A DNA stretch of 64,000 nt from positions 1 to 64,000 of the forward strand of contig NZ_KB894699.1 of assembly GCF_000374565.1 (NCBI RefSeq), read 5' to 3'. This document shows, piece after piece, positions 24,981-34,129 of this stretch; positions within the stretch are counted from its first letter, which is position 1, and each line of letters starts with the position of its first letter. A model generated the notes under the pieces. That model was not told the origin of the DNA. It saw only the letters and a program-made list of their open reading frames with translations, and searched no databases. Origin of the DNA: Siminovitchia fordii DSM 16014 = CIP 108821. Its GTDB lineage: Bacteria; Bacillota; Bacilli; Bacillales; Bacillaceae_C. A program made the translations under genes and the position numbers.

Positions 24981-25667
24981 ATGAAAAACGGGTTAGAGAG
25001 CAAGATATATAAAATGCTGAAAAGTGCAATTATTAATCGTGATTTAGCGCCCGGAACTAAACTATCAGAAGAAGCGCTAGCAAAATCATTAAACGTTAGT
25101 CGAACTCCAGTTCGCTCAGCTTTGCAAAGGCTTTCATATGATATGTATGTGAAAATCATTCCTAGAAAAGGAGCATATGTAAGTCAGCCAACTCCAAAAG
25201 AAGTTGAAGATGTATTTGAAATGAGAATATTATTAGAAGATTATGCAGTAATGAAAGCTTGTCAAAACTATGCAAAATTTAAATCGACTTTTCAGAATAT
25301 AGAAGAAATAATTCGCAATGAAGTTGAAGCCTACAAAAAGAGAAGTTTGGATGAAGTATTGGAGAAAGTATATGACATCCATATCGAAATCGCGAAGTTT
25401 TCCAAAAATGAAATGTTGATTAATCAACTTCGTGAATTAATTTCACTTACAAATATCTATTTGACCTTTTATAGTGATATGAAGCTTGATCAACCTACAT
25501 CCCCGAAAGAACATTTGGAGATTTTGGAAGCGATTAAATTGAATGATGAAGAACTTGCGCGAAAAAGAATGAAGTATCATATTAACGGCATCATTTCCAG
25601 ACTCAACTTTGATCAGATCGAACGGAGTTACAACGATGTGGAGAAGGTACTATCAAAATATAATTGA
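24981..25667 (+). CDS. GntR-family regulator, FCD subclass
   Basis: A 228-residue regulator: an N-terminal winged helix (about 10-72; GTKLSEEALAKSLNVSRTPV, RKGAYVSQPT) and an all-helical FCD effector domain (about 80-215) with the EMRILLEDYAVMKA segment. FCD domains usually bind a carboxylate or amino acid together with a metal ion. Its stop is 29 bases before the start of the gamma-glutamyltransferase-like gene, so the regulator probably heads an operon with it and NhaC. Confidence 0.88.
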   Translation: MKNGLESKIYKMLKSAIINRDLAPGTKLSEEALAKSLNVSRTPVRSALQRLSYDMYVKIIPRKGAYVSQPTPKEVEDVFEMRILLEDYAVMKACQNYAKFKSTFQNIEEIIRNEVEAYKKRSLDEVLEKVYDIHIEIAKFSKNEMLINQLRELISLTNIYLTFYSDMKLDQPTSPKEHLEILEAIKLNDEELARKRMKYHINGIISRLNFDQIERSYNDVEKVLSKYN

Positions 25668-25696
25668 CATCTAAGAAAGATGAGGGGGTCTATAAC

Positions 25697-27313
25697 TTGA
25701 ACAACCTTTTTAACCCTTTGCATTATCCATATCCATCACAGCGTATGGTTACATATGCCAAGCATGGTATGGTTGCCACATCACAACCGCTTGCTGCCCA
25801 AGCCGGGTTAGATATTTTAAAAAAGGGTGGAAATGCTATCGATGCTGCAATTGCTACGGCAGCTTGTTTAACAGTAGTAGAACCGACTTCAAATGGGATT
25901 GGCGGTGATGCTTTTGCCATAGTATGGGTTGATGGAAAACTTCACGGCTTAAATTCTAGTGGACCGGCTCCGAAAATGATTTCAGCAGATGATGTTAAAG
26001 CGAATGGTTTTACTAAAATGCCTGAGTATGGTTGGGAGCCTGTAACTGTTCCGGGTGCTCCGGGTGCTTGGGCTGCGTTATCAGAAAGATTCGGCAAGCT
26101 TCCTTTTGAAGAAGTTTTGCAACCTGCTATTAAGTACGCAGAAGAAGGGTTTCCCATCTCACCAACAACCGGTTACTTTTGGAATAAGGCCTTCAAAGAG
26201 TTTAAAGATAAGCTGACTGACCCTATATATGAACATTGGTTCTCCTTGTTCGCTCCAGAAAACAGGGCTCCACGAATTGGAGAAATGTGGAGATCAACTC
26301 CGCATGCAGAGACTCTTCACTCAATCTCAAAAACAAACGCGGAATCTTTTTACCGTGGAGAACTGGCTGCTAGAATTGATGCCTTTTCGATGGCAACCGG
26401 GGGATATATACGCAAAGATGACCTAGCTGACTTCTATCCCGAATGGGTCGATCCCATTAGCGTTCACTATAAAGGATACGATATTTGGGAGCTTCCTCCA
26501 AATGGACAAGGGTTGATTGCATTATTGGCATTGAACATTTTAAAAGGATTCGACATTAACGAGAGAGAAACTACTGAAACGTATCACAAGCAAATTGAAG
26601 CATTAAAGCTGGCCTTTGCTGATGGAAAATCACTGATTAGTGATCCTGCCGAAATGAATGTTGATTTGGAAGAGATATTATCTGATTCTTATGCCAATAG
26701 ACGTAGAAGCCTGATTGAATCAAAAGCATTGTTGCCGAAAGCAGAAAAACCGGTTGAAAGTGGAACCGTTTACTTGGCAGCAGCGGATCAAGATGGAAAT
26801 ATGATCTCATTTATTCAAAGTAATTATCATGATTTCGGATCAGCCCTTGTAGTACCAGGTACTGGCATCGTATTGCAAAATAGAGGACATAACTTCTCTC
26901 TCGACCCAAACCATGTAAATTATTTAAAACCTGGAAAAAGAACATATCACACAATTATTCCTGGATTTATCACGAAGGATGGTGAAGCCTTTAGTGCTTT
27001 TGGAGTAATGGGCGGCTTTATGCAGCCACAAGGCCATCTGCAAGTAATATCCAATTTGATTGACTTTAAAATGAATCCTCAAGCAGCTCTCGATGCTCCT
27101 CGCTGGTATTGGTCGGGAGAAAAATCGGTTAAGATAGAGCATTCTGTTCCACCTCATATTGCAAAAGACCTGCATGCAAAAGGCCATGAAATATCAGTTG
27201 AGCTAGATCCCGAAGATTTCGGCCGGGGACAGATCATTATTAAAGACTCTGCATCATCCGTATTAATTGGCGGAACCGACCATCGAACAGACGGCACAAT
27301 TGCTGCTTGGTGA
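25697..27313 (+). CDS. Gamma-glutamyltransferase family hydrolase
   Basis: A 538-residue N-terminal nucleophile hydrolase of the GGT family. It has KHGMVATSQPLAAQAGLDIL and GGNAIDAAIATAACLTVVEP near the N-terminus, GIGGDAFAIV, and the autocleavage site region ESGTVYLAAADQDGNMISF, in which the Thr would be the new N-terminus of the small subunit. There is no signal peptide, so it is probably cytosolic, unlike the secreted B. subtilis GGT. TTG 25697 is chosen because GAGGGGGT lies at 25682-25689. With NhaC and the GntR regulator it may handle an imported gamma-glutamyl or lactam compound; the substrate is not known. Confidence 0.87.
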   Translation: MNNLFNPLHYPYPSQRMVTYAKHGMVATSQPLAAQAGLDILKKGGNAIDAAIATAACLTVVEPTSNGIGGDAFAIVWVDGKLHGLNSSGPAPKMISADDVKANGFTKMPEYGWEPVTVPGAPGAWAALSERFGKLPFEEVLQPAIKYAEEGFPISPTTGYFWNKAFKEFKDKLTDPIYEHWFSLFAPENRAPRIGEMWRSTPHAETLHSISKTNAESFYRGELAARIDAFSMATGGYIRKDDLADFYPEWVDPISVHYKGYDIWELPPNGQGLIALLALNILKGFDINERETTETYHKQIEALKLAFADGKSLISDPAEMNVDLEEILSDSYANRRRSLIESKALLPKAEKPVESGTVYLAAADQDGNMISFIQSNYHDFGSALVVPGTGIVLQNRGHNFSLDPNHVNYLKPGKRTYHTIIPGFITKDGEAFSAFGVMGGFMQPQGHLQVISNLIDFKMNPQAALDAPRWYWSGEKSVKIEHSVPPHIAKDLHAKGHEISVELDPEDFGRGQIIIKDSASSVLIGGTDHRTDGTIAAW

Positions 27314-27396
27314 TAGAGAGAAATAAAGGGAAGACCTATTAAACTAATAAAACCTGGATGTAGAACCAATTCTGCTTCTGTTAGGGAGATGAATGT

Positions 27397-28803
27397 ATGC
27401 AACCCGTACTGTCAACCAAGAAAAATATGATACTAATGGTGGTTGCCATTGTTATTGTATTTGGAGGAATTGCTGGAATAAAAGCGCCATCAACTATTGT
27501 TTTAATAACTGGCGGAGCTGCTGTAATATTTCTTTCATTAATATGGGGAATCAAGTGGGAAGATATTGAACGGGACATCCTTAAGAGCATAGGACATATG
27601 ATGATCCCTATCTTAATCTTACTAGCGGTCGGCATGATGATCGGTGTATGGATGTTATCTGGAACCATTCCATTTCTTGTCTATTACGGCCTGATACTCT
27701 TGAAACCTTCTATATTCCTTTTCGTTGCATGTCTAGTCTGTGCGATTATGACGCTAATGAACGGAAATTCCTGGGCTACCATAGGAACAGTTGGAGTAGC
27801 ATTAATGGGGGTTTCAATGGGTTTGGAAATTCCTTTATATTATACAGCCGCTGCTGTTGTGGTCGGAGCGATTTTCGGGGATAAAGTTTCGCCTCTGTCC
27901 GATTCCACTATTTTAGCTTCTTCTATTACTGATGTTGATCTGATGGACCACGTTAAGCATCTTTTATACACGACTGTACCGGGTCTGGTGATCTCTTTAA
28001 TATTATATTTAATCATTGGTTTTCAGTTTAACAATGAAAACGTTGACAGTGAAAATATTTCAGCTATTCTTTCTTCCTTGAATGAAAATTTTAATTTGAA
28101 TCCATTAGTAATGCTGCCACCTTTAGCCGTATTAATACTTATTAGCAGAAGGGCCCCTGCTATTCCTGTCTACGGAGTTGGAATTTTCTTGGGAGCTGTC
28201 ATTGCGGCATTCTTCCAAGATAGAAGTATTCTAGAAATTGCAGAAGCTTTAAGCAGCGGATACGGTTATGATAGTGGTTTAGATATTGTCAATCAAATTG
28301 TCCAACAAGGCGGATTATCCAGTATGTTAAGCACAGTGGCCATTCTAATAGCGGCCGCAATATTCGGTGCACCATTACAGACCTCAGGTTTGATAGATAT
28401 TATGCTGAACAAAATCAAACAATTTGCTAAGACAGGACGTTCAATGATGGCAAGCTGCCTTACGTTACATGCCGGTTTTTTTACAATTATCGGGAGCTAT
28501 TATGTGACATATGCCGTGTTTGGCCCTGTGTTAAAAAATCTGTATGATGACTACGGTTTACATCGGAAAAACTTATCAAGGACTTTCGAAGATACGGGAA
28601 CTGCACTTGCCCCATTAATACCCTGGAGTGTTACAGGAGCATTTATCGCCAATACATTGCAAGTACCAAACGGACAATTTATTTTATACGCACCAATGAT
28701 TTATCTTGGAATTGTGTTTGCAGTGATCTATATAATAACTGGCTTTGGAATTGCCAAAAGTGACCAGTCGATATCTAAAAAAGATACAACACAAGCATCA
28801 TAA
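27397..28803 (+). CDS. nhaC: NhaC-family Na+/H+ antiporter
   Basis: A 468-residue membrane protein with about 12 helices. The NhaC family blocks are visible: LMNGNSWATIGTVGVALMG, GDKVSPLSDSTILASS and FEDTGTALAPLIPWS. It exchanges sodium (or, in some relatives, an organic acid) for protons at the membrane. RBS GGGAGATGA precedes ATG 27397, 83 bases after the GGT-like gene. Sitting in an operon with a hydrolase and an FCD regulator suggests it may carry an organic substrate or product rather than serve only in sodium homeostasis. Confidence 0.9.
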   Translation: MQPVLSTKKNMILMVVAIVIVFGGIAGIKAPSTIVLITGGAAVIFLSLIWGIKWEDIERDILKSIGHMMIPILILLAVGMMIGVWMLSGTIPFLVYYGLILLKPSIFLFVACLVCAIMTLMNGNSWATIGTVGVALMGVSMGLEIPLYYTAAAVVVGAIFGDKVSPLSDSTILASSITDVDLMDHVKHLLYTTVPGLVISLILYLIIGFQFNNENVDSENISAILSSLNENFNLNPLVMLPPLAVLILISRRAPAIPVYGVGIFLGAVIAAFFQDRSILEIAEALSSGYGYDSGLDIVNQIVQQGGLSSMLSTVAILIAAAIFGAPLQTSGLIDIMLNKIKQFAKTGRSMMASCLTLHAGFFTIIGSYYVTYAVFGPVLKNLYDDYGLHRKNLSRTFEDTGTALAPLIPWSVTGAFIANTLQVPNGQFILYAPMIYLGIVFAVIYIITGFGIAKSDQSISKKDTTQAS

Positions 28804-29000
28804 TAATGGAGTGAGATACTTGAATTTCAGATTTTATTCAGAGGTCGAACACTTTCTAACACAAGTGATAAAAATAAAGAAAAGAAGCTGCGAGAATCAT
28901 GAATGGTGCTGCCACACCGAATAGATCATGATACACACAACTTCTCCCAAAACAATTTACTCACATTAATCAAATTTAGTCAATCTCATAACCGTTTATA

Positions 29001-29034
29001 AATATGCCGGCCTAGTATCCGGCATATTCTTTTG
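29001..29034 (+). terminator. Terminator after nhaC
   Basis: AATATGCCGG (29001-29010) pairs perfectly with CCGGCATATT (29019-29028), followed by CTTTTG. Confidence 0.75.
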
Positions 29035-29080
29035 AAAAAGTAATGAATATAGAAGAATGTAAAAAAATGGAATTAAATTA

Positions 29081-29106
29081 TGGGAGAACGAAACTAGGTT
29101 CTCCCA
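29081..29106 (-). terminator. Terminator after the CodA-like gene
   Basis: TGGGAGAAC (29081-29089) pairs with GTTCTCCCA (29098-29106); on the minus strand it is followed by TAATTTAATT. Confidence 0.6.
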
Positions 29107-29171
29107 CTGAATTTATTCTTGCAGAAGGATGGAGGCCAGAAGAATCAAAAGCTCGATGTTTTTGAATGGAT

Positions 29172-30392
29172 TTATAATGATCCTGAAACAATCTCTCCTT
29201 TGAACATTGTAGCGGCCCGTTGGGATCTTCTTGCTATTGCTTCTGCAGAACAGGAGGCTTCAACAAACACGATGCTTGCCTCATCTCCAACTTTAGGCCA
29301 AATTTGTTTTCCTTCATGATCAAGTGGTGTTTTTCCGCCAGTAATAAAGTGGAGCGTTTGTGCTAACGAACGTTCATCTGTCCACTCTAATACTTCTGCC
29401 AGACGACTTGCACGTTCTAGAATATCCCCATTGCCAAAAGGTGACCAAACATCGAAAATATTATCACAGCCTACGGCAAAGGATACACCTTGACTATGTA
29501 ACAGGCTGACAGGTGGAAACTTTTGATCAATAGGCACACTTGAAATAATAGTAATCCCAGCGTCAGACAGTAGTTCTGCCATATCCGCTGCTAAAGCTGA
29601 AGGAATTTCACCTAGAGCGTATGCATGGCTGACTGAAACTTTTCCTTGTAGACCTGCTTCTTTTGTTAACTGAGCCAATCTTTTGATTGTAAAGACCCCA
29701 AGATGATCATGATCATGTAAATGTAAATCGATTCCCGCATTTCCTTCCACGGCAAGCTGAACCATTTCTTGCAGAGAGGCTTCTATATCGCCATCCACGG
29801 TAGCAGGGTCAACACCCCCAACTAAGCTCGCTCCTTGATGAAGTGCCTCACTTACCAATTTTTTTGCCTTCGAACGTAGCAATCCATGTTGTGGGAATGC
29901 AACAATTTCATATGATAATTTCCCTTCAAACGTTTGAAGGGCTTCTTTAACTGCTTCTAGATGCTTCAATCCCACTTCAGGATATATATCCACATGCGTC
30001 CGTACATGAGTTACACCGGATTTTAAATAAATGTCCAGTAACTTTTCTGCACGTTCTTGTATAGTGGTCTCCAACGAAGAGATGACTCTTTTCTCAATTT
30101 CAAGTCTTTCAAGAATACTATTGGCAGGTAGTACGGAACGCCATTGGTCACCAAGCATTGTTTTATCCAAATGGCAATGTTTCTCTATAAAAGAGGGAAG
30201 AAGGAGCAGTCGGTTTGCCTCTTTCTTTGGTGAATCATCTGTAATGACTTCGTTGGAAGGGATGATTTTTTCAATTTTTCCGTCTTTAATCAAAAGATGG
30301 GAACATTCCGTCTCAGTTCCTATTATGACGCCGCCATCAACCTTAAATCCCTTTTCCAAGAGGGCATTTGTTATCCAAAAAGCAGAGCTCAT
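29172..30392 (-). CDS. Cytosine-deaminase-like amidohydrolase
   Basis: A 406-residue metal-dependent hydrolase of the CodA/N-isopropylammelide hydrolase group. The first metal motif is present as FIEKHCHLDKTML (HxH variant HCH), then VRTHVDIYPEVGLKHLEAVK, DLHLHDHDHLGVFTI, SVSHAYALGE and the Asp motif VGCDNIFDVWSPFGNGDILE. These are the five metal and catalytic positions of this group. The start 30392 (GAAGGATTGATATAT before ATG) fits the family N-terminus (SAFWITNALLEKG) better than 30428. It lies downstream of a nucleoside deaminase on the same strand, so a purine or pyrimidine salvage role is likely; the substrate is open. Confidence 0.83.
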   Translation of the reverse strand: MSSAFWITNALLEKGFKVDGGVIIGTETECSHLLIKDGKIEKIIPSNEVITDDSPKKEANRLLLLPSFIEKHCHLDKTMLGDQWRSVLPANSILERLEIEKRVISSLETTIQERAEKLLDIYLKSGVTHVRTHVDIYPEVGLKHLEAVKEALQTFEGKLSYEIVAFPQHGLLRSKAKKLVSEALHQGASLVGGVDPATVDGDIEASLQEMVQLAVEGNAGIDLHLHDHDHLGVFTIKRLAQLTKEAGLQGKVSVSHAYALGEIPSALAADMAELLSDAGITIISSVPIDQKFPPVSLLHSQGVSFAVGCDNIFDVWSPFGNGDILERASRLAEVLEWTDERSLAQTLHFITGGKTPLDHEGKQIWPKVGDEASIVFVEASCSAEAIARRSQRAATMFKGEIVSGSL

Positions 30393-30568
30393 ATATATCA
30401 ATCCTTCGTTATTAAGTGATACAGACATTTAAAACATCCGTCCCTCTTGTCTTCATTGCATTAGATTTTTACAGGACAAATTGGATGGATATACACTAGG
30501 CAAATTTATGATCAATTTATTTCTATCCAACGCAGGTACACTCGTACCCTTCATCAATTAATTCGTGG

Positions 30569-31057
30569 TCACCGCTTTGATTTGTAAAACTGATGATGGA
30601 GTTGACGAACTTGTTCAGCAAGATCGGGGACAGGGCCGTCTATCTCCGTATCACGGATGACATCCTGGATCGGAAGGCTGCGAACACGCGATGTTGCAGT
30701 AACCCCCATCTCATTCAACCATTCCCCCAACTGTTGAGAGGAGCTGGCATAAACAATCCGGCCTAAGCCGACCCATCCGTGGGCGGCAGCACACATGGGA
30801 CAATGTTCGCCGGAAGTATATACTGTTGCCTTGCTTCTTTCTTCAGGTGTCATGTTCTGGGCTGCCCAACGTGCCAACTCAAATTCCGGATGCTGGGTAT
30901 GGTCGCCGCTGGCAACATGATTGTGGTCCTCTGCAAGTACTTCCCCGTTCGCTGAGACAAGTACGGAACCGAATGGCTCGTCTCCCTTCTTCAAAGCAGT
31001 CCTTGCAAGTTCAATACAACGTCGCAGATGTTTCAAATCTGTCTCATTGATCATCAT
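30569..31057 (-). CDS. Nucleoside deaminase (guanine deaminase/CMP-dCMP deaminase fold)
   Basis: A 162-residue zinc deaminase. The motif HPEFELARWA supplies the His ligand and the catalytic Glu, and GEHCPMCAAAHGW supplies the two Cys ligands (PCxxC type, here with HC before PMC). The general form is close to Bacillus guanine deaminases (GuaD). ATG 31057 has AAGGAGG just upstream; a longer open frame reaches 31114 but carries no family features. It would act in the cytoplasm on a purine base or nucleoside. It reads toward the CodA-like gene 177 bases further. Confidence 0.85.
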   Translation of the reverse strand: MMINETDLKHLRRCIELARTALKKGDEPFGSVLVSANGEVLAEDHNHVASGDHTQHPEFELARWAAQNMTPEERSKATVYTSGEHCPMCAAAHGWVGLGRIVYASSSQQLGEWLNEMGVTATSRVRSLPIQDVIRDTEIDGPVPDLAEQVRQLHHQFYKSKR

Positions 31058-31309
31058 TGAATCCTCCTTGTAAATGTATTGCCAACTCCTCGATGCTGAG
31101 GAGCTTTTGCACATCTCCGGTTTAAAGAAGTAGCGGTTCTAACAAAAGGTGCTATAGAAGCTTCTTTTTAGTCTGGTTATGTGAACACTCAAAGCAATTC
31201 GTGAGAATCTAAGGCACTAGCTTTCTCGAAAACTATATCGTAATTTTATCAAAAAACTCTGTTTTTGTACCTGTGACGTGTTGTTTTCATGGAGGCAGTA
31301 TTCGTTATC

Positions 31310-32017
31310 TTAACTTTTTTCACTTGCCTTTATTAATATGCTTTCAATTTCCTTGTATCCCAGCTTTTTCGCATGCTGCAAGGGAGTGATCCCATCCCTA
31401 TCTCCAATGTTCACATCTGCACCATGATCGACTAGTAATTGTACGATTTTTTGATGCTTCTCTCCGCCGTTGCCCAAAATGACTGCTTCCAATAATGCGG
31501 TCCAATGCAAGTCGTTAATGTGATTGACATCGATGTCTGAATGAGTGAGTAACTCTCGAACAACTTCAACATGTCCTCGTTCTGAGGCAGGGATCAGCGC
31601 TGTGCCCCCAAATCTGTTTGTAAGTTTTGTATCGGCCCCGGCTTCAATTGCGAGTCTCAGAATTTCAAGCTGACCTGATGCCCCGGCATGCAAAAGCACG
31701 TTGTCTGAGTTGTTGTCGCGGATATTAATGTCGGCGCCTTTTTGTATCAACGCCTTTACTGTATCCACTTCATTGTTATAAGTTGCTGCCATGACGGCTG
31801 TTCTTCCGTTTTCATCTGTTGCATCAATATCGGCTCCGTCTTGAAGCAGAGCCAAAACATCATCAGTATTTCCATTTTCCGCTGAAGCAATTAACTGTTG
31901 GTCCATCACTTCCACCTTCTTTTCACTGGATTGTGGTTCTAAATCCTGAGAGGAGTTTGGAACATTCTGACATGCGGCAAGAAACGCAATAACAAAGATT
32001 ATGCAGTAACGAGACAT
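31310..32017 (-). CDS. Ankyrin-repeat lipoprotein
   Basis: A 235-residue protein that starts with a lipoprotein signal, MSRYCIIFVIAFLAACQN, lipobox LAAC with Cys about residue 16. After a short polar linker come about five ankyrin repeats from residue 45 to the end, such as DGADIDATDENGRTAVMAAT, KGADINIRDNNSDNVLLHAG and HGADVNIGDRDGITPLQHAK. ATG 32017 is chosen because GGAGTGTGG precedes it and the signal peptide begins there. It would be anchored outside the membrane and serve a binding role; its partner is unknown. It is divergent from the LysR gene, with 116 bases between them. Confidence 0.85.
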   Translation of the reverse strand: MSRYCIIFVIAFLAACQNVPNSSQDLEPQSSEKKVEVMDQQLIASAENGNTDDVLALLQDGADIDATDENGRTAVMAATYNNEVDTVKALIQKGADINIRDNNSDNVLLHAGASGQLEILRLAIEAGADTKLTNRFGGTALIPASERGHVEVVRELLTHSDIDVNHINDLHWTALLEAVILGNGGEKHQKIVQLLVDHGADVNIGDRDGITPLQHAKKLGYKEIESILIKASEKS

Positions 32018-32133
32018 CGTCCACACTCCTTTTTTCACTCTATAAAAATATGGTAACATGAAGATATCCAAACGAAAAATATATATAAAATATGATTTAC
32101 TTAGGTTTTTCGTATATGAGAAAAGGAGTGCTC

Positions 32134-33024
32134 TTGAAGGTGGACATTAGGCAACTGCGATATTTTATAGCGATTGTAGAGGAAGGGAGCATTTCAGCTG
32201 CTGCAAAGAGACTTCATCTTTCTCAACCTCCGTTAAGCCAACAATTGAAGTCAATGGAAGAGGAACTCGGCTCAACATTAGTAGAGAGAAACCGAAAGCA
32301 TTTAAAGTTGACGGAGGCGGGAAAAGCCTTATACAAATATGCTTTGCAAATGGATCAGTTAATGGCAGAGGCCAAAAGAGAAGTAATGGAAGTCGGAAGC
32401 GGGGTGAAAGGTAGACTAACGATAGGCGTGAATACACTTTCAGTCGCAGAGTTGCCTGAAATCCTTCATAGTTTTCGCAAGCAGTACCCTAAGGTGACAT
32501 ATACGATTCAACAAAATGAATCCTCTCTTCTTTGTGAATTAGTCAAAGACCGGACAATCGAACTTGCTATCATTCGATTGCCGCTGGAGTTAGATGATTT
32601 TTCAGTTCTTCACCTTTATGCGGAACCGTTTTATGTGATCACTTCCAATAAAGAGAAGTTATTTAAAGAAGACGTACCGCTTAAGGTTATTCAGGATCTG
32701 CCACTCTTATTGCCGAGTACACAGGGGTTAGGTGTCCATTATTTGATTTTGGAAGCTTTTTCCCGTTTTCACCTGCACCCGAATATTATTGGAGAATGTT
32801 CAGATATTTCCCTTTTGATGGATTTGACTTCATCTGGTTTTTGTGCATCAATTGTTCCGGAAACACTGCTTAAACGGTATAAAGGGTATGCCATACATGC
32901 TCACAAAATATCCAGCACAATGGAAATGGCAGCCCCGGTTGGACTAATATGGTTGAAAAATCATCGCCTATCCAACACAGCCCAAAAATTTATCGAGTTG
33001 TTCGAAAGAAAAGGGATTAAATAA
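32134..33024 (+). CDS. LysR-family transcriptional regulator
   Basis: A 296-residue LysR-type regulator. The N-terminal winged HTH reads IRQLRYFIAIVEEGSISAAA and LHLSQPPLSQQLKSMEEELG; the effector-binding domain spans about 90-290. TTG 32134 follows AAAAGGAG (32121-32128). It is transcribed away from the ankyrin lipoprotein gene, which may be its target in the usual LysR manner; the sequence offers no clue to the ligand. Confidence 0.87.
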   Translation: MKVDIRQLRYFIAIVEEGSISAAAKRLHLSQPPLSQQLKSMEEELGSTLVERNRKHLKLTEAGKALYKYALQMDQLMAEAKREVMEVGSGVKGRLTIGVNTLSVAELPEILHSFRKQYPKVTYTIQQNESSLLCELVKDRTIELAIIRLPLELDDFSVLHLYAEPFYVITSNKEKLFKEDVPLKVIQDLPLLLPSTQGLGVHYLILEAFSRFHLHPNIIGECSDISLLMDLTSSGFCASIVPETLLKRYKGYAIHAHKISSTMEMAAPVGLIWLKNHRLSNTAQKFIELFERKGIK

Positions 33025-33277
33025 AGCGTTATCCGACTCATGAAGTTAGTCTGAGTTTTGGATGATTCCTGGAGAGGTATTTACACTTTTGTATGTTTAT
33101 TTAGATGTTCCAAAAAGCTGCTTTTTATCTGAAAGTTGATTGTTCAATATGTCCCTCTTTAAAAAAGCCTATACATAAGAAAAGGTTATATTTTCTGGGA
33201 GAGCCTAATCGTTGCCTAGTCTCTCAAAAAAACCTTTGAATATGAACGACCCTTTGAGACTCTTGGGAAACTTCTAA

Positions 33278-33433
33278 GCAGGTTATAAATACTTGAAGCT
33301 TATCCGTAAAATAGCTGATTTGACACAGGTGTCTCTTCAAGATGATTTCGAAGATACAGCATTAGAAATTATATTGAATGGAAAAAATTGGTTACGTACG
33401 CTGACGGTTTTGTTTGAGAGAACGGCGATGTAA
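33278..33433 (+). pseudogene. C-terminal relic of a PucR/CdaR-type regulator
   Basis: The frame YLKLIRKIADLTQVSLQD followed by FEDTALEIILNGKNWL and a stop at 33433 looks like the last helix-turn-helix of PucR-family regulators (usually YRLRKIEELTGxxLxDPxDRxxLxLAL). Nothing upstream carries the rest. It directly precedes the hut promoter. Confidence 0.4.
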
Positions 33434-33490
33434 TTCCATTCTTGAAGTAGCTCAAGTTTAAAAGGTTTCGTATCTAATCGGGCAAAGTTA

Positions 33491-33519
33491 TTGACAGGAG
33501 CCGGAAAAGCGCTTACAAT
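33491..33519 (+). promoter_or_regulatory. hut promoter with a candidate CcpA (cre) site
   Basis: TTGACA (33491-33496) and TACAAT (33514-33519) are 17 bases apart. GAAAAGCGCTTACA (33504-33517) agrees with the cre consensus TGWAANCGNTNWCA at 12 of 14 positions and covers the spacer, a position that would block initiation. Carbon catabolite repression of hut is established in B. subtilis. Confidence 0.65.
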
Positions 33520-33561
33520 CGAAATGATTAGCTAATAGTGATTAGAAAAAGAGTTGTTTAT

Positions 33562-34005
33562 ATGTCTTTGAATAAAGATCGCCGAATTGGCCGTCATGCA
33601 GTTCTCCTATTGCTATCCAATAATCCGGTTGAGCAATTGGAGAAGCTAAAGCAGGAGAATTGGATAGGGTGTTTAGGGAAAGTTGGTTCGATGGATGCAC
33701 ATAAAGTGGTCGCTGCAATTGAAACGGCTGCGAAGAAAAACGGGATTGTCCGCTCGGACGTCTATCGTGAAATGCATGCTCTATACCATGCGATTATCGA
33801 AGCATTGCAAGGGATTACAAGGGGCCAGGTACAAATAGGCTCTATCCTTAGAACTGTCGGTCTTTCATTTGCTGTTTTACGGGGAAATCCTTATGACAGT
33901 GAGCAGGAGGGGGACTGGATTGCAGTATCTTTGTATGGGACGATAGGAGCGCCTGTGAAAGGCTCCGAGCACGAAACAATCGGTTTAGGAATCAATCACA
34001 TATAA
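33562..34005 (+). CDS. hutP: HutP, antitermination protein of histidine utilisation
   Basis: A 147-residue RNA-binding protein that, with L-histidine and a divalent metal, binds NAG triplets in the hut leader and prevents termination before hutH. Family blocks include [56 protein letters not shown] and the C-terminal [20 protein letters not shown], which holds the metal and histidine binding residues. ATG 33562 matches the family start; GTG 33538 in frame is an alternative. The terminator it should control lies 33 bases downstream. Confidence 0.95.
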   Translation: MSLNKDRRIGRHAVLLLLSNNPVEQLEKLKQENWIGCLGKVGSMDAHKVVAAIETAAKKNGIVRSDVYREMHALYHAIIEALQGITRGQVQIGSILRTVGLSFAVLRGNPYDSEQEGDWIAVSLYGTIGAPVKGSEHETIGLGINHI

Positions 34006-34014
34006 TTGCCCATA

Positions 34015-34087
34015 GTTTATTAGATTAGTCAATAGGGGGCTATATCTTGGAGTCTATTTGAGTCCAAGATATAGTCCCTTTTTTCAT
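34015..34087 (+). promoter_or_regulatory. hut leader terminator/antiterminator
   Basis: A 16-bp stem (34038-34053 with 34066-34081, one G-U pair) is followed by TTTTTT (34082-34087), a strong intrinsic terminator between hutP and hutH. Just upstream several UAG triplets occur (34016-34038, ATAGTTTATTAGATTAGTC and TAG), the kind of target HutP binds; one pair has the four-base spacing of the B. subtilis site. This makes histidine-dependent readthrough into hutH likely. Confidence 0.8.
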
Positions 34088-34129
34088 TGCTGCTTTACTT
34101 GACTAAAGAAATATGAAAGGAGAATACAA

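Larger units (their letters stand above)
28804..29171. other. Convergent intergenic region with two terminators
   Basis: No gene. It contains hairpins at 29001-29028 and 29081-29106, one for each direction. Confidence 0.6.
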
